From positions 858,926 to 922,925 of the forward strand of contig QJPP01007518.1 in NCBI GenBank assembly GCA_003996215.1: DNA of 64,000 nucleotides, given 5' to 3'. Below the pieces are notes generated by a model. It saw only the letters and a list, made by a program, of their open reading frames with translations. It was not told the DNA's origin and did no database searches. This document shows positions 35,891 through 47,639 of this stretch, piece by piece; the first letter of the stretch is position 1; every line of letters starts with the position of its first letter. The position numbers were made by a program, and so were the translations under genes. Origin of the DNA: Jaltomata sinuosa. Its lineage: Eukaryota > Streptophyta > Magnoliopsida > Solanales > Solanaceae.

Positions 35891-37197
35891 ATTTGGTTTA
35901 ATTGACGAACGACTATAAGAAAGTATTCGCTATTCTATTCGAGTGTTTGTTATGAGTTTTAGGTCGAAACGATGCCTTAGAAATCATGCTTATAAGGTGT
36001 TTAAGTTTGTCCCGTTATATAAATGTTTTGGTTATAACTCATGCTTATTTGTTTAGGCGTGAATGCAATTCATAAATTTAGAGTGCGGTTAGCTTATTTG
36101 AGTTACCTAAAAACGTTTGAATTATGTGATGGTTATTTGCTTATTTTGCTTTTGCTTTTGCCTTTGCTTAAGTTTTGAGAGTTGATTAAAGGATATTGGA
36201 TTATATGCTGTTTCCTTTTTCTATTTTTGTTATTTCTTAATAAGATCGAAGTCTATTCTAATCCTTTTCCTTTCTTTATTCTTGCACATGTACACTCGGG
36301 AGCGCATTTGGAGTTGAAATACCACTCCATCTCTGTCCAAATCAGAGCCGCGCTTGTCGCTACATCATACATTCATCTCTAGTGGGCTACCCATTCCGGA
36401 AAAAGAATCCATTTGCTCTCTCTCTTGCACTTTTAGAGCTTTTTTTTTTATTTCTTGCATAGACCTATATATGTTGTTACCTTTTCGGCTAACGTTTTGG
36501 CACATTGTTATTTTTATGTTTTGTATTAATACTTGTCTTGTTTATGTTTGGATTCATGTAAATCATTTAGGATAGTATTGAGATATATTCGTTCGCACCT
36601 CGTCCTTTTAAGGGGGTAGACCGAGCATAGTTACTTGACTTGGAAATGCCTAGAATAACATCTTATGTTTAGGCTTGTTACATTTCTTAGGTTGCAAAAA
36701 AATTAATTTACTATTAAGGATTAAGTATTAAAAAGATCTTTTCATCAAAGTTAGGTGCTTTCTTAATAGCCTCATTTCAGATTTTTTAGGGTTTAAAACG
36801 GCTCTTTTGGTGTTTTAAAAATGCAGTTTGTTGAGCATAAATTATAGTTGCTTTAAAGGAGGCTTAAGACGAAGTTTTCTTTGAGTTTAAAATTGGTTTA
36901 TTTTATTTTGTTGATTTTAATTAGATTAACCTAAGTTTAGCCGGTTAACCGTAATTTGGCGGATCTTAAAGGATGCTTAACCCCTTCCCTTTAGGATAAT
37001 TAGAACCCTTACCTAGAATTTTAAGTTTAGTAGACCTTAAAAATGAAGTCTTTATTTTCTTTAATCGCGTAGTCAATTATAGGTGTCCTAATTCACCGTA
37101 AGACTAATTAGGTGGCGACTTCCTTTTTAATTAATTTTAGAAGTTTTCAATACGTTGTACACCGTTTCGACCTCGGTTAAAATGGGGTATAACAGCT

Positions 37198-37215
37198 TGG
37201 CGACTTCACTGGGGA
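37198..37215 (+). other. Primer-binding site of the Ogre element
   Basis: TGGCGACTTCACTGGGGA lies three bases inside the 5' LTR end. It resembles the TGGCGACTCCACTGGGGA type used by Tat/Ogre elements, for which a tRNA-Arg primer has been described. The tRNA identity is from memory. Confidence 0.7.
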
Positions 37216-37844
37216 GTTTAGGTTCTAAACCATAATAAACTTAGGTTAATAATTAAAGCACTTTATATTTGTTTGTTTTACTTTAATTGCTTGAAGTTTT
37301 ATTTATTTTATGTGGTATAAATTGTTTATTTGCTATTACTTTATCTAAATTGCCTTACGTGTTACCGCTTTATCTAAACTGTCATTCCGTTCATATTTCC
37401 TCCACTTTTGGAAACTTGACACTTTCACACACATTGTACACGCGAGTTGTGTCCTTTCACTTCTCCAAAATTCTTTCAAAACCTTATATTTAGAGAGTTG
37501 GTGCATGCGTGGGGTGAGCGGATAGTTTTACTACCGTGTGACCACGTACCTTCTCATATAGGAAAATCTCAAGTCCGAGTCTACCCAAATCTTAGAAAAC
37601 TTAAGATAGAGCTCCACCGCCCTTGATTTAAGGTCATGCATGCATAAGCCTTAGGTGGTTTGACTCTCGGGGTCATTCCACAAATTTAGGGAAAAACCTT
37701 TATGTCAAACGGGTTTACGACCCAATGACGACCACTCATATTATATGCTATGTGATAATGATAAAGTGATCCAAGTGAAAATTTAACTAAATTTGAGTTT
37801 GGAAATACATTTGCTTATGTTGTATTCTATTATAGGTTGCTAGA

Positions 37845-39179
37845 ATGGAAAACGTGCCAGCTTTTGCTAACACTCAAATGGTCGTCGTTGTGCCTCACAA
37901 GCTAAGGAAATGGTGGGAGAACATCAAGATGGAACATGGGTATGAAATTAGGAAATGCTTGGGTTTTTTGACTTCGTTGATTTACATCCCTCCAGACAGA
38001 CACGTGATCAAGGCGTTGATCAAGTTTTGGGATCCCGAAAGAGTTGTGTTTAGGTTCAATGATTTCGAGTTGACTCCCACAATTGAAGAAATTGGAGGCT
38101 TTACTGATTTGAAGTGCCAGGGGAGGGGTATGATTCTACCCCACAAGCAGTCCGGAAAGAAATTTCTTAAATATCTTGGGCTCAGAAACAACCTTAAGCT
38201 TGCATGTTTGGATCGGGAATGGATTTCTCTGGATTATTTGTTTGAAAGATTTGGTCGCAAGGATGGTCATGAAGTTTTCCATAAGGAATTCTCTTGCTCC
38301 GCCGAAAAATGGAGAAAGAAACGCCCTATTGCTTTTGCCATTGCTTTGCTAGGTACTCTAGTTTTCCCTTTGGAAAATGGAAAAATTGGCACTTGCATTA
38401 GTTCCATAGTCCGAGCACTCTTTAAAGGGGTCGATAATTCTGAAGTTACACTGGTTCCGATGATTGTTGCGGAGATGCTAAGGGCGCTATCCAAGTGTTA
38501 TAGAGGAAGGAGGTTCTTCGAGGGTTGTAATATCCTTCTCCAAATTTGGGCTGTTGAACATTTTTATAGGCGTCCTGATAGGATTGACGCACTTTTGAGC
38601 AGACCTAACAGGATAGACTCTCATCAACAAAGGATGATACTATTCATATCTCCTGTTGGTACTGAGGATTGGTACGCGCATATGAGCACGCTCACCGGCG
38701 GTCAAATCCAATGGAGGTATTCATGGTTATTACCTCGAGTTGCTGTCATTAGGGGGCGTGAGCAATACTACATTGAGCTCATCGGTTTGAAAGGTCTCCA
38801 ACCATATGCTCCTATTCGAGTTCTTCGACAATTTGGACAGTGTCAAGTCATTCCACTTCGTTCAGACATGGGTAGATCCGAGGTTGATTTCGAGCCGCTC
38901 TATGAGATTCCTAGAGCAAGAGAGTTGCTTCAACAATGGGGAAATTTGATGACGATTGAGGTGCCTAATGGACAAGCACACTGCACTCCGGAGTATTACG
39001 CTTGGTTAGTGGCAAACTATGACGTGAACTCTAGCCCTCAAGGACAAGCATCTGGGTTCGAGGATTCGACGGAAGCTGAGTGGGCACGTAATCTGTTGTA
39101 TGAAAATCTCGTTGTCACACCTGAAATGCTGGCACAAGTCATCCCTGGATCTTTGGAGCAGTACCTTGGAGGAGCATGA
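37845..39179 (+). CDS. Ogre ORF1 protein, plant-mobile-domain-like (444 aa)
   Basis: This intact 444-codon frame lies between the 5' LTR and gag, the position that defines the extra ORF1 of Ogre elements. Its role is not known. It starts at ATG 37845-37847, just after a TATTCTATTATAG tract that looks like a splice acceptor. The sequence has a plant-mobile-domain (PMD/DUF7745-like) texture: FRFNDFELTPTIEEIGGFTD at 68-88, a Trp/Arg block (SAEKWRKKRPIAFAIALLG) near 150-168, and LLQIWAVEHFYRRP at about 230. PMD proteins of plants are partly transposon-derived and linked to silencing, so this could be a source family. No catalytic motif is seen. The fold call is by eye. Confidence 0.8.
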   Translation: MENVPAFANTQMVVVVPHKLRKWWENIKMEHGYEIRKCLGFLTSLIYIPPDRHVIKALIKFWDPERVVFRFNDFELTPTIEEIGGFTDLKCQGRGMILPHKQSGKKFLKYLGLRNNLKLACLDREWISLDYLFERFGRKDGHEVFHKEFSCSAEKWRKKRPIAFAIALLGTLVFPLENGKIGTCISSIVRALFKGVDNSEVTLVPMIVAEMLRALSKCYRGRRFFEGCNILLQIWAVEHFYRRPDRIDALLSRPNRIDSHQQRMILFISPVGTEDWYAHMSTLTGGQIQWRYSWLLPRVAVIRGREQYYIELIGLKGLQPYAPIRVLRQFGQCQVIPLRSDMGRSEVDFEPLYEIPRARELLQQWGNLMTIEVPNGQAHCTPEYYAWLVANYDVNSSPQGQASGFEDSTEAEWARNLLYENLVVTPEMLAQVIPGSLEQYLGGA

Positions 39180-39616
39180 AGACTTGATTTAGTAACTAGG
39201 ATCCCCCCTTGTTATCTTGTATCCCCTTTATGTTGTTGTTTTTCATTTCAGTTAGACTTGATGTAATGGTTAATTTGCACTATTTCTATGAAGATGTTTG
39301 TTATTTTATTACCTAACTCCAAACTCAAAGTATTGTTATTAATTAAAGCTTGGATCAATTTATCATAATCTCAAATATTTGGCGCTTAGGCCTACCTCTG
39401 GCATAAAAGAGGTCCCCATGCATATTAGAACGCGTTTTAATTATCAAGTTTTCCTTTACTATGTGATTTGTTGCTATGTGATATGTATGTATGTTTTCAA
39501 CATTATTTGCGTAATTGCTATTATTATCTTGAAGCAATAATTACTGCTTTATACTGATATTTTTCTTTTCTTTTGAAGGTTTTCTTATTTTCGCTTTAAT
39601 TATTTCCCCCAAAAGG
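39180..39616. other. ORF1-gag spacer
   Basis: Noncoding and AT-rich. Pyrimidine tracts ending AAG near 39580 and 39615 could act as splice acceptors, which would explain why the gag frame is open before its first ATG. Confidence 0.4.
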
Positions 39617-41395
39617 TTGATTTGCGTTGACTGCGAACTGGCGGATCACCCATACTTTACGAGATCCAAAGCACGAGCATCCACCAACATGACTGATTCA
39701 AGTGCATCTGATCAGACTGGCTTAGGGCTTATCACCGTTCTTAGAGACGATCCTGAGACTTCGGAGGGGAGAAACACAACCCTTCAGGATGAACATATCG
39801 CCCATATGATGCAACAAATGGCTGATATGCAAAGCGAAATTGATCGGCTTCGAAACCTCACCAAACTCTCTATTAGCCTGAACACCCCACTTCCCGAACA
39901 TGGGACAAACGCCACTATTCCACCTCCTTTTCCACCTATTAACAAAACCAACCTAACTGCTACCAATCCGCCTCCTAACCCACAACAAGCCAACCCGCAA
40001 CAAACCAATCCATTACCCTTCACTAATGCATATGTTCCTCAAGCTCCACTTACCCAAACTACCCCACCTATCCAAGCTCCATTTACCCAAACCTCCCCAC
40101 TTGTCCAAAACTATCAAGCGACCCAACACATACCGGCGGCACACACTGCAATTCCTAACACGCAATATGTGCCACAGGTATATGTAACGGGAGCTCAACC
40201 TTTCCCTACCCCAATGCCAACCATGATAGAAGTGGATCCATATGAGGAGATGGAGAGGGAAGCAAGGTCTAAAGTAGATGAGAATGTAGCAAAAGAGATC
40301 CGCAGTCTGAAAGAAGCATTCAAAAGCATCCAAGTCCACAGGGGATGTGAAGGGCTTGAATATGAGGATTTATGTGTTCATCCTGATGTTGAGTTGCCCG
40401 CAGGGTATAAGGTGCCAAAATTTGATATATTTGATGGAAAAGGAAACCCCAGAGCTCATTTGAGGTCGTACTGTGACAAGCTAGTTGGAGTAGGTAAAGA
40501 TGAAGCCATTAGGATGAAGCTGTTTATAAGGAGTCTGACAGGAGAAGCCCTTGATTGGTACACAAGTCAAAATCCGCAGAAATGGCGAAGTTGGGGTGCT
40601 TTGGCGCAAGAATTCATGGACAGGTTCAAGTTTAATACTGAGGTCATCCCAGATAGGTTCTATTTATCGAAGTTAGATAAGAGGTCGACAGAGACTTTCA
40701 GAGAGTACGCCATGCGTTGGAGAGCAGAAGCCGCAAAAGTTCAACCTCCGATGGCAGAAAGTGAGATGACTTCTGTCTTTGTACAATCTCAACAAGATGC
40801 AACATATTATGACAAGTTGATAAGTGTGGTGGGACAGAAGTTTTCTGAAGTTGTAAGGATAGGAGAATTTGTTGAAGAAGGTATCAAAACTGGAAGGATC
40901 ACCAATTTGGCAGCATTACAAGCAACGAGTAAGGCAATTCAGTCGGATTTAATCGGGGGAGTGAACAAGAAGAAGAAAGATGGAGTGTCTTCTGTCATGA
41001 CCATCCAGGAGCGTAGGCCAGACCAGATGCTAACATATCAAAACCCACTACACCATCCTCTACCTTATAGCCAATACACCCAAATTCCTCATCCTTATTA
41101 CCAACCCCCACCTGTTTCATATCCAGTTTATACCGCCCAACCAGCATATTGTCCACCTCGAGCACCTGCCTATCAAAGTCCACCACAATACCAGCCTACC
41201 TATACACCTCAACCCCATTATCAACAACAAATTCGTCCTCCAAATGCACCCAGACCACGCCCAAACTATGAAAGAAGGCCAGTTAAAACTTATACACCTC
41301 TAGCCGAACCCTTATCCCAACTATATGAAAGGTTGAGAGCTGCAGGAGTTCTCCAACCAATCCAAGGAAGAATTCCCAACCCCCTCCCTGGATAG
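39617..41395 (+). pseudogene. Ogre gag, ended by an in-frame TAG
   Basis: This frame encodes the structural capsid protein. It is open from 39617; the first ATG is 39689, but the upstream piece with ADHPYFTRSKARAS resembles the conserved start of Tat gags, so translation may begin upstream through splicing. A coiled-coil segment (MMQQMADMQSEIDRLRNL) follows, then a Pro/Gln/Thr-rich linker. The retrotransposon gag domain is at about residues 268-440, with FDIFDGKGNPRAHLRSYC, GEALDWYTSQ and TFREYAMRWRAEAAKV. A Tyr/Pro/Gln-rich tail follows. TAG at 41393-41395 stops it just before the zinc knuckle, CAYHSGVAGHDTENC, which continues in the same frame into the protease. This is either a mutation or a programmed readthrough point. 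Confidence 0.85.
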
Positions 41396-43137
41396 TATGA
41401 CGAGGCTAAACATTGTGCCTACCACTCTGGAGTTGCTGGCCATGACACTGAAAATTGCCTTACTCTCAAAGACAAGATTGAAGCGTTGATCAAAGAAGGA
41501 GTTATTCAGCTCAAGGGAGCTCCCCCTAATGTGACCAACAATCCTCTGCCAAATCACGGTAATGTCAATGTGAACATGATTACCATTGATGAAGAATGCA
41601 ATTTGGAAGGGACTATTGTACCAGTCAAAGATGAAGGGAAAGTCGCAACATCAGCTTTCATTGCTCCCATAATCACAGTTGAGGTGCGAGCACCCATTGA
41701 AGTAGAAGTTCTCGCTCCCAAGCCCAAGATCACAGCTTTAGTTGCTCAAGCGCTTTCTTTTGACACCAAAGCAGTTCCTTGGGATTATCCGATTGGTGCA
41801 AGGGACAAAGGAAAAGGAAAGATGGTGGTAGAAACTGCTGCCGCTGGCATGACAAGATCTGGACGTTGTTATATTCCTGAAGAAATTATACGAGGAGCAC
41901 CAAACAACCAAAAGAGGGTTGTGACAGAAGCTGAAGTAGAAGAGTTTTGGAGGAAAATGCCTACTAAGGAGTATTCTGTGGTAGAGCAGCTGAAGAAAAC
42001 TCCCGCACAAATCTCTTTATTATCTTTGTTATTGAATTCTGCAACTCATAGGAGTGCTTTGGTGAAAGTACTAAACGAAGCTTATGTATCAGCTGAGACC
42101 ACTAGCGAGAATTTTTCAGCTATGGTAGGGCAAGTTCTGGAAGCTAACAAAGTCTCCTTTCATGAAGAAGAGTTGCCTCCTGAAGGCTTGGGGCATAATA
42201 GAGCATTGAACATTACCATCAAGTGCAGAGATAAGTTTGTTTCTAAGGTTTTGATTGACAATGGATCAGCTGTTAACATTTGTCCTTTCACTACCCTTCG
42301 GGCCTTGGGAGTTGACATTGGAAAAGTTCGTGGAAGTCATGTGAGGGTTAGAGGCTTTGATGGGACCCAAAGAGGAGTCATGGGAGAAATTGATTTGGCG
42401 CTACAAATTGGACCTGTGGAGTTCACGGTGGAATTCCAAGTGTTGGACATATCTGCTAGCTATAATTTGCTACTGGGAAGGCCATGGATTCATATGGCTG
42501 GTGCAGTTCCTTCTACCCTGCATCAGACTTTGAAATTTGTTTGGGATTATCATGAAGTTGTGATTCATGGGGAGTGCAATAATTCGATCTACCACAAAAA
42601 CTCAGTTCCTGCTATTGAGCGCATGGAAAAGCTAGATGGATCTGCTTTTCATGTTACAGAAATTATGTGTACTACTCAAGTTAAAAGGGTGGAGTTGCCA
42701 CGTGTGTTTATTATGGTGGCTTGGGAAATGTTGAAGAATGGTTTCATGCCTGGTCGAGGTCTTGGAGTGAACTTAGATGGAATAGTGGAGCCAATTCACC
42801 TGCGTGGTCAGAGGGATACTTTTGGTCTTGGATACGTGCCTGCTCTTAATGAAGTCTCATCGGCTAGTCTTAAAAGAAAAGGTGACATTCCCTTGCCAAA
42901 GCCTATCCCACTCTTGGATCAGTCATTTTCCAAGGCGATTGTTGCTCAGGTATCAGAGGAAGCTGTTGAAGACGACCTCGTGGAAGGGCTCCAAAACCTG
43001 TTCATTACTGAGGAAGAAGCTGAATGCAATGTGATTCTGGAGGATGGCACCGAAACCCCAACCATCTGGGATGCTGAACCGGGAGCTGCTTTGAACAATT
43101 GGACTTGTACCCCATCCCCGGTTCTCCGGGAGTCTTG
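41396..43137 (+). CDS. Ogre zinc knuckle, aspartic protease and G-patch
   Basis: In the same frame as gag, after the TAG. The CCHC-like knuckle (C-x2-YHSG-x3-H-x4-C) is at 41420-41460. The retropepsin domain carries the VLIDNGSAVNIC active-site motif (about 42250-42285) and the LLLGRPWIHMAGAVPS flap-end motif (about 42467-42515), which also suit Tat elements. A G-patch follows, with AWEMLKNGFMPGRGLG and FGLGYVP at about 42718-42842. G-patch next to the protease is known in retroviral-like proteases and may bind RNA. The exon ends at 43137 in phase 2, where the intron begins; without splicing the frame stops at TAG 43139-43141. The only clear start codon is internal, so expression depends on readthrough or on gag fusion. 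Confidence 0.82.
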
Positions 43138-43320
43138 GTAGATGATTGTATTAATATTTTTGAACGACACGATTCAAAATTGAGGCCTGAATCGTGCTTA
43201 TAAACTTAATATGTTTTGCCTCCATTTTTTGAAAGCTTAAATGCCAAATCCAAATTATGGTTTTTTCTATTTTATTTCAACTTTGTCTTCATTAATTAAT
43301 TTGTCCTTTCTCTTTTTCAG
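43138..43320 (+). other. Putative Ogre intron between protease and RT (183 bp)
   Basis: Donor TCTTG|GTAGATG and acceptor TTTCTCTTTTTCAG|CAAG, with a strong T-rich tract and AT-rich body. Splicing removes the TAG at 43139 and joins phase 2 to the downstream frame (TG + C), so reading continues in frame to 43594. Ogre elements are known to carry an intron at this place. Confidence 0.8.
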
Positions 43321-43864
43321 CAAGCAAACTAACAAATCTGCCAATACTCTAAATGTGACATGTAATGAAACAAGCGAACAAATTCCAAATAGCGAACAAG
43401 ACTTTGAAGAATATGAAGAGGATATGCAGCCTGAAGAGTTGACTGAAGAATTGGAACACTTTGAGAATAAGGCAAAGCCAAATCTGGATGAAACTGAGGC
43501 GATAAACTTGGGAGAATCAGAATTGTTGAGGGAAACAAGAATCAGCGTTCATTTGACTTCATCCCAAAGGAAAGAATTGATTGATCTTTTGAAATAATAC
43601 ATAGACGTGTTCGCATGGTCATATGATGATATGCCGGGTCTGAGCACAGACATTGTTTCACATAGGCTGCCAATTGATCCAGATTGTCCTCCGGTAAAGC
43701 AAAAGCCAAGAAAGATCAAACCTGATTTGAGTTTGAAAGTTAAGGAAGAAGTCTCCAAGCAATTTGACGCCAATGTCATTCGAGTCACAAAATATCCCAC
43801 TTGGCTAGCCAACATAGTACCGGTGCCAAAGAAAGACGGGAAAATTAGAGCTACCACCAGATCT
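43321..43864 (+). pseudogene. Ogre pol linker and RT fingers, with stop and deletion
   Basis: After the intron the frame carries an acidic linker (FEEYEEDMQPEELTEELEHF), then RISVHLTSSQRKELIDLLK, where TAA at 43595-43597 interrupts. It resumes with YIDVFAWSYDDMPGL, RLPIDPDCPPVKQK and WLANIVPVPKKDGKIR, the start of the RT. At about 43852 it jumps to YHQILMNEEDAEK in a different frame. The missing segment is about 40 residues: the DYRDLN block and the motif A Asp. The copy therefore lacks a catalytic residue and has a frameshift as well. Confidence 0.88.
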
Positions 43865-43866
43865 TG

Positions 43867-46644
43867 ATGAACGAGGAAGACGCTGAGAAAACAGCCTTCA
43901 TCACGCCCTGGGGAACATATTGTTATCGGGTAATGCCTTTCGGACTCAAGAATGCAGGAGCTACATACATGAGAGCTATGACTACCATTTTCCATGATAT
44001 GATCCATAAAGAGATTGAAGTCTATGTGGATGATGTCATTATCAAGTCACGGAAGAGCTCGGATCACTTGACAGATTTGAAGAAGTTCTTTGACAGATTG
44101 AGAAGATACAATCTGAAACTAAATCCTGCTAAATGTGCATTCGGTGTCCCTGCCGGGAAGTTGCTGGGTTTCATTGTGAGTAGGAAAGGCATAGAATTGG
44201 ATCCTTCAAAAATAAAGGCTATTCAAGACTTGCCTCCTCCTAAAAGTCGGAAGGATGTGATGAGTTTCCTTGGAAGGCTCAATTACATTAGTCGATTTAT
44301 TGCACAATCTACTGTGATTTGTGAACCGATATTTAAATTATTGAGGAAAGATGCTGCTACCAAATGGACGGAAGATTGCCAACAAGCTTTTGATAGAATC
44401 AAAGAGTATTTGTCTAGTCCGCCTGTCTTGGTGCCCCCAGAACCTGGAAGACCATTGCTACTATATTTATCTGTATCTGACAAAGCATTTGGATGCGTAT
44501 TGGGACAACATGATGAAACTGGAAAGAAGGAGCAGGCTATATACTACTTGAGCAAGAAGTTCACGCCCTATGAAGCCCGATATACTTTGTTGGAACGCAC
44601 TTGTTGTGCCTTAACTTGGGTTGCACAAAAGTTGAGGCATTACTTGTGTGCATATACTACTTTTCTCCTCTCAAGGATGGATCCGCTCAAGTACATCTTT
44701 CAGAAGCCCATGCCCACTGGGAAGCTAGCGAAATGGCAAATTTTGCTAAGTGAGTTCGACATTATTTATGTTACTCAAAAGGCAGTCAAGGGACAAGCGT
44801 TAGCTGATCATCTTGCGGAAAACCCTGTAGATGAAGAGTATGAGCCTCTTAAAACTTACTTCCCGGATGAAGAGGTTTTGTTTATTGGGGAGGACATTTC
44901 AGAAGATTATCCAGGATGGAGAATATTCTTTGATGGGGCTGCGAACTTCAAAGGAGTCGGTGTTGGGGCTGTGCTAATTTCAGAATCAGGCCAACACTAT
45001 CCAATCTCAACAAAGCTCAGGTTTCCATGTACCAACAATATGGCAGAATATGAAGCTTGTATTCTGGGACTTAGATTGGCCGTTGATATGAACATACAAG
45101 AATTGTTGGTTATGGGGGACTCAGATTTAGTGATTCATCAAGTACAAGGTGAATGGAATGTCAGGAATACGAAGTTACTTCCATATCTGGAGTGCGTGAA
45201 AGAGTTGCGAAAAGGGTTCATCAAGATTGAATTCAAACATGTCCCAAGAGCTCAGAACGAGTTCGCAGATGCATTGGCAACCCTGTCTTCTATGATTCAA
45301 CATCCCGATAAAAACCACATAGATCCTATCAAGGTGAATGTACAAGCTCAACCTGCCTATTGTTTCCATATAGATGAAGAATCAGATGGAGAACCTTGGT
45401 ACTATGACATTAAGAGATATCTCGAGAATGGAGATTATCCGGAGGGCATAACCAACATTCAGAAGAAGACACTTCGGAGATTGGCAAACCACTTTTTTCT
45501 AAATGGAGAAATCCTTTATAGGAGGACTCCAGATTTAGGATTGTTAAGGTGTGTTGACGCTCAAGAGGCAATCAAGTTGGTTGAAGAGATACACGGTGGC
45601 ACATGTGGGCCACACATGAATGGTTTTGTTCTGGCAAAGAAGATTTTACGAGCTGGCTATTTTTGGATGACCATGGAAACAGACTGCATTCGCTTTGTGA
45701 GAAAATGTCATCAATGTCAGATTCATGGTGACTTGATTCGGGTTCCACCAAATGAACTCAATGTGACGAGCTCCCCTTGGCCATTTGCAGCTTGGGGCAT
45801 GGACGTCATTGGTCCTATCGAGCCAGCCGCGTCAAATGGGCATCGATTCATTTTGGTAGCTATCGATTACTTCACAAAATGGGTAGAAGCATCTTCATAC
45901 AAGTCTGTGACAAAAAAGGTGGTGACGGATTTTGTTCGTAATAACATCATCTGTCGATTTGGAATTCCTGAGTCAATTATAACCGATAATGGAGCTAATC
46001 TCAATAGTAATTTGATGCGTGAGATATGCGAGAAGTTTAAGATTACTCATCGCAATTCCACTCCTTATCGACCTCAGATGAATGGAGCAGTTGAGGCAGC
46101 CAATAAGAACATCAAAAGGATATTGCGGAAGATGATTGATAACTACAAGCATTGGCACGAGAATTTGCCATTTGCCCTCCTTGGCTATCGCACCACGATC
46201 AGGACTTCAACTGGGGCAACGCCTTATCTTTTGGTCTATGGAACGGAAGCGGTGTTACCGGCAGAAGTGGAGATACCATCTTTGAGAATCATACAAGAAG
46301 CTGAGTTGAGTGATGCCGAATGGGTACACAGTCGGTATGAACAGTTGATGCTAATTGATGAAAAGAGAATGAATGCAGTTTGTCGCGGACAACTTTATCA
46401 GAATAGGATGGCCAAGGCTTTCAACAAGAAAGTAAGACCGAGGCAATTTACACCGGGGCAATTGGTTTTGAAGCGCATATTTCCACACCAACACGAAGCT
46501 AAAGGGAAATTTGCACCTAATTGGCAGGGGCCTTACATGGTTCACCGAGTACTAACTGGAGGAGCATTGATTCTGGCTGAAATGGATGGTGAAGTTTGGC
46601 CGAAAGCCATCAATGCAGATGCCGTTAAGAGATATTATGTCTAG
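43867..46644 (+). pseudogene. Ogre RT palm/thumb, dual RNase H and integrase (925 codons open)
   Basis: A long open frame with all downstream pol domains. RT motif C YVDD is near residue 54, after MPFGLKNAGATY. The first RNase H and connection region is at about 190-310 (QAIYYLSKKFTPYEARYTLLE, then the KGQALADHLA end). The second, archaeal-type RNase H is at about 355-480, with FDGAAN, AEYEAC, MGDSDL and FADALATL supplying the D-E-D-D set. The integrase H2C2 zinc site (CHQCQ) is near 617, and the D-D-E core is at GMDVIGP (about 645), TDNGAN (about 706) and GAVEAANK (about 742). The C-terminus has no chromodomain. I count it as part of a broken polyprotein because the RT N-terminal half is deleted and out of frame. 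Two RNase H domains mark the Tat/Ogre lineage. Confidence 0.9.
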
Positions 46645-46693
46645 AAGCTTTTTGTTGTTGTTTTGTTTATGTAATGTCTTTCCATGTAATCAA

Positions 46694-47043
46694 AACTACG
46701 AATGACCTAATTCCCTTGGCGGGACACGTAGGAAACCCACATCGGGTTTGGTCTTTTTAAGTAGAAATCTCCAAGGATCCCATTTTGCTTGTATTGGAAC
46801 TACGTTGCGACCTGATTCCCTCGGTGGGATACGTAGGCAGTCCACATGGGCCTCGGTCACTTTATTAAAAGAAAATCCCAATTCCGTCTTTTAACTACGT
46901 CTGGCCTGATTCCTTTGGATACGTAGGCAACTCGTGGAGGGTTCGGCCCCTTAGTTAAAAACTTTTCAGAAATGTATTTTATGAACTACGCTTGGCCTGA
47001 TTCCCTTGGTGGGATACGTAGGCAGCCTATATAAGGCTCGGTC
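46694..47043 (+). repeat. Four spaced copies of an AACTACG...GGGATACGTAGGCA module
   Basis: Units start at 46694, 46798, 46893 and 46984. Each has AACTACG, TGGCCTGATTCCCT, GGGATACGTAGGCA and a closing GG(C/T)TCGGTC-type word. A fifth, diverged unit is at 48667-48734. The third has lost part of the middle. Confidence 0.92.
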
Positions 47044-47639
47044 TCATCATGATGGAACTTCAGTACTTCTTCTATGTCAGAAACTGGGACAATTTTGAGG
47101 GCATCATTGCGAGCAGGAATCAAAGGATATCAAAGAATGTTCGATCAACCCAGTCATCCGACAAAAGAAAAGACATTCGCTTGGATAAAGGACATTTGCG
47201 TTGTTTCACGACATGTCACAATTTAAAATTTGGCAGAATTTCTTTACAATTATACGTATATGCATACTTTATATATCCATTTATTTTTACTTATATTTTA
47301 TTCTAAAATGATTTCTAATCAAGTATTTCATATTATTCATTGGCCAAGATTTACGAGAAATGGGGGTTGCAAGTCCAAAAGCGGAAGCAAGAAGTATCAA
47401 GACCCAGAGTGTCAAAGTCAACGCAAATCAACCTCTCCCAAAACTTATAATTTTTCTTTGAGCGCAGGTTTTTCAGATTAGCAGAAGTAGAAAGTCGATA
47501 GCGATTACATCTTGGCAGGAACTATATCTCGAACGGTTTGCTTATAATATTTGGGAAATATTATGCTTCTTATGTGATGTTGATTTTAAATTCATTACTA
47601 AAGCTTTACAAAAAATTTTCAAATACATTAATTGCTCTA

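Larger units (their letters stand above)
33791..37194 (+). repeat. Ogre 5' LTR (3,404 bp)
   Basis: Starts TGTTGACACCTAATTTTGTC and ends GGGTATAACA, with TG...CA ends, directly before the primer-binding site. It contains two clusters of palindromic GACGGACCGTCAC repeats and a TATA box. Small frames within it (for example 34491-34924) occur identically in the 3' LTR and are not genes. Confidence 0.95.
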
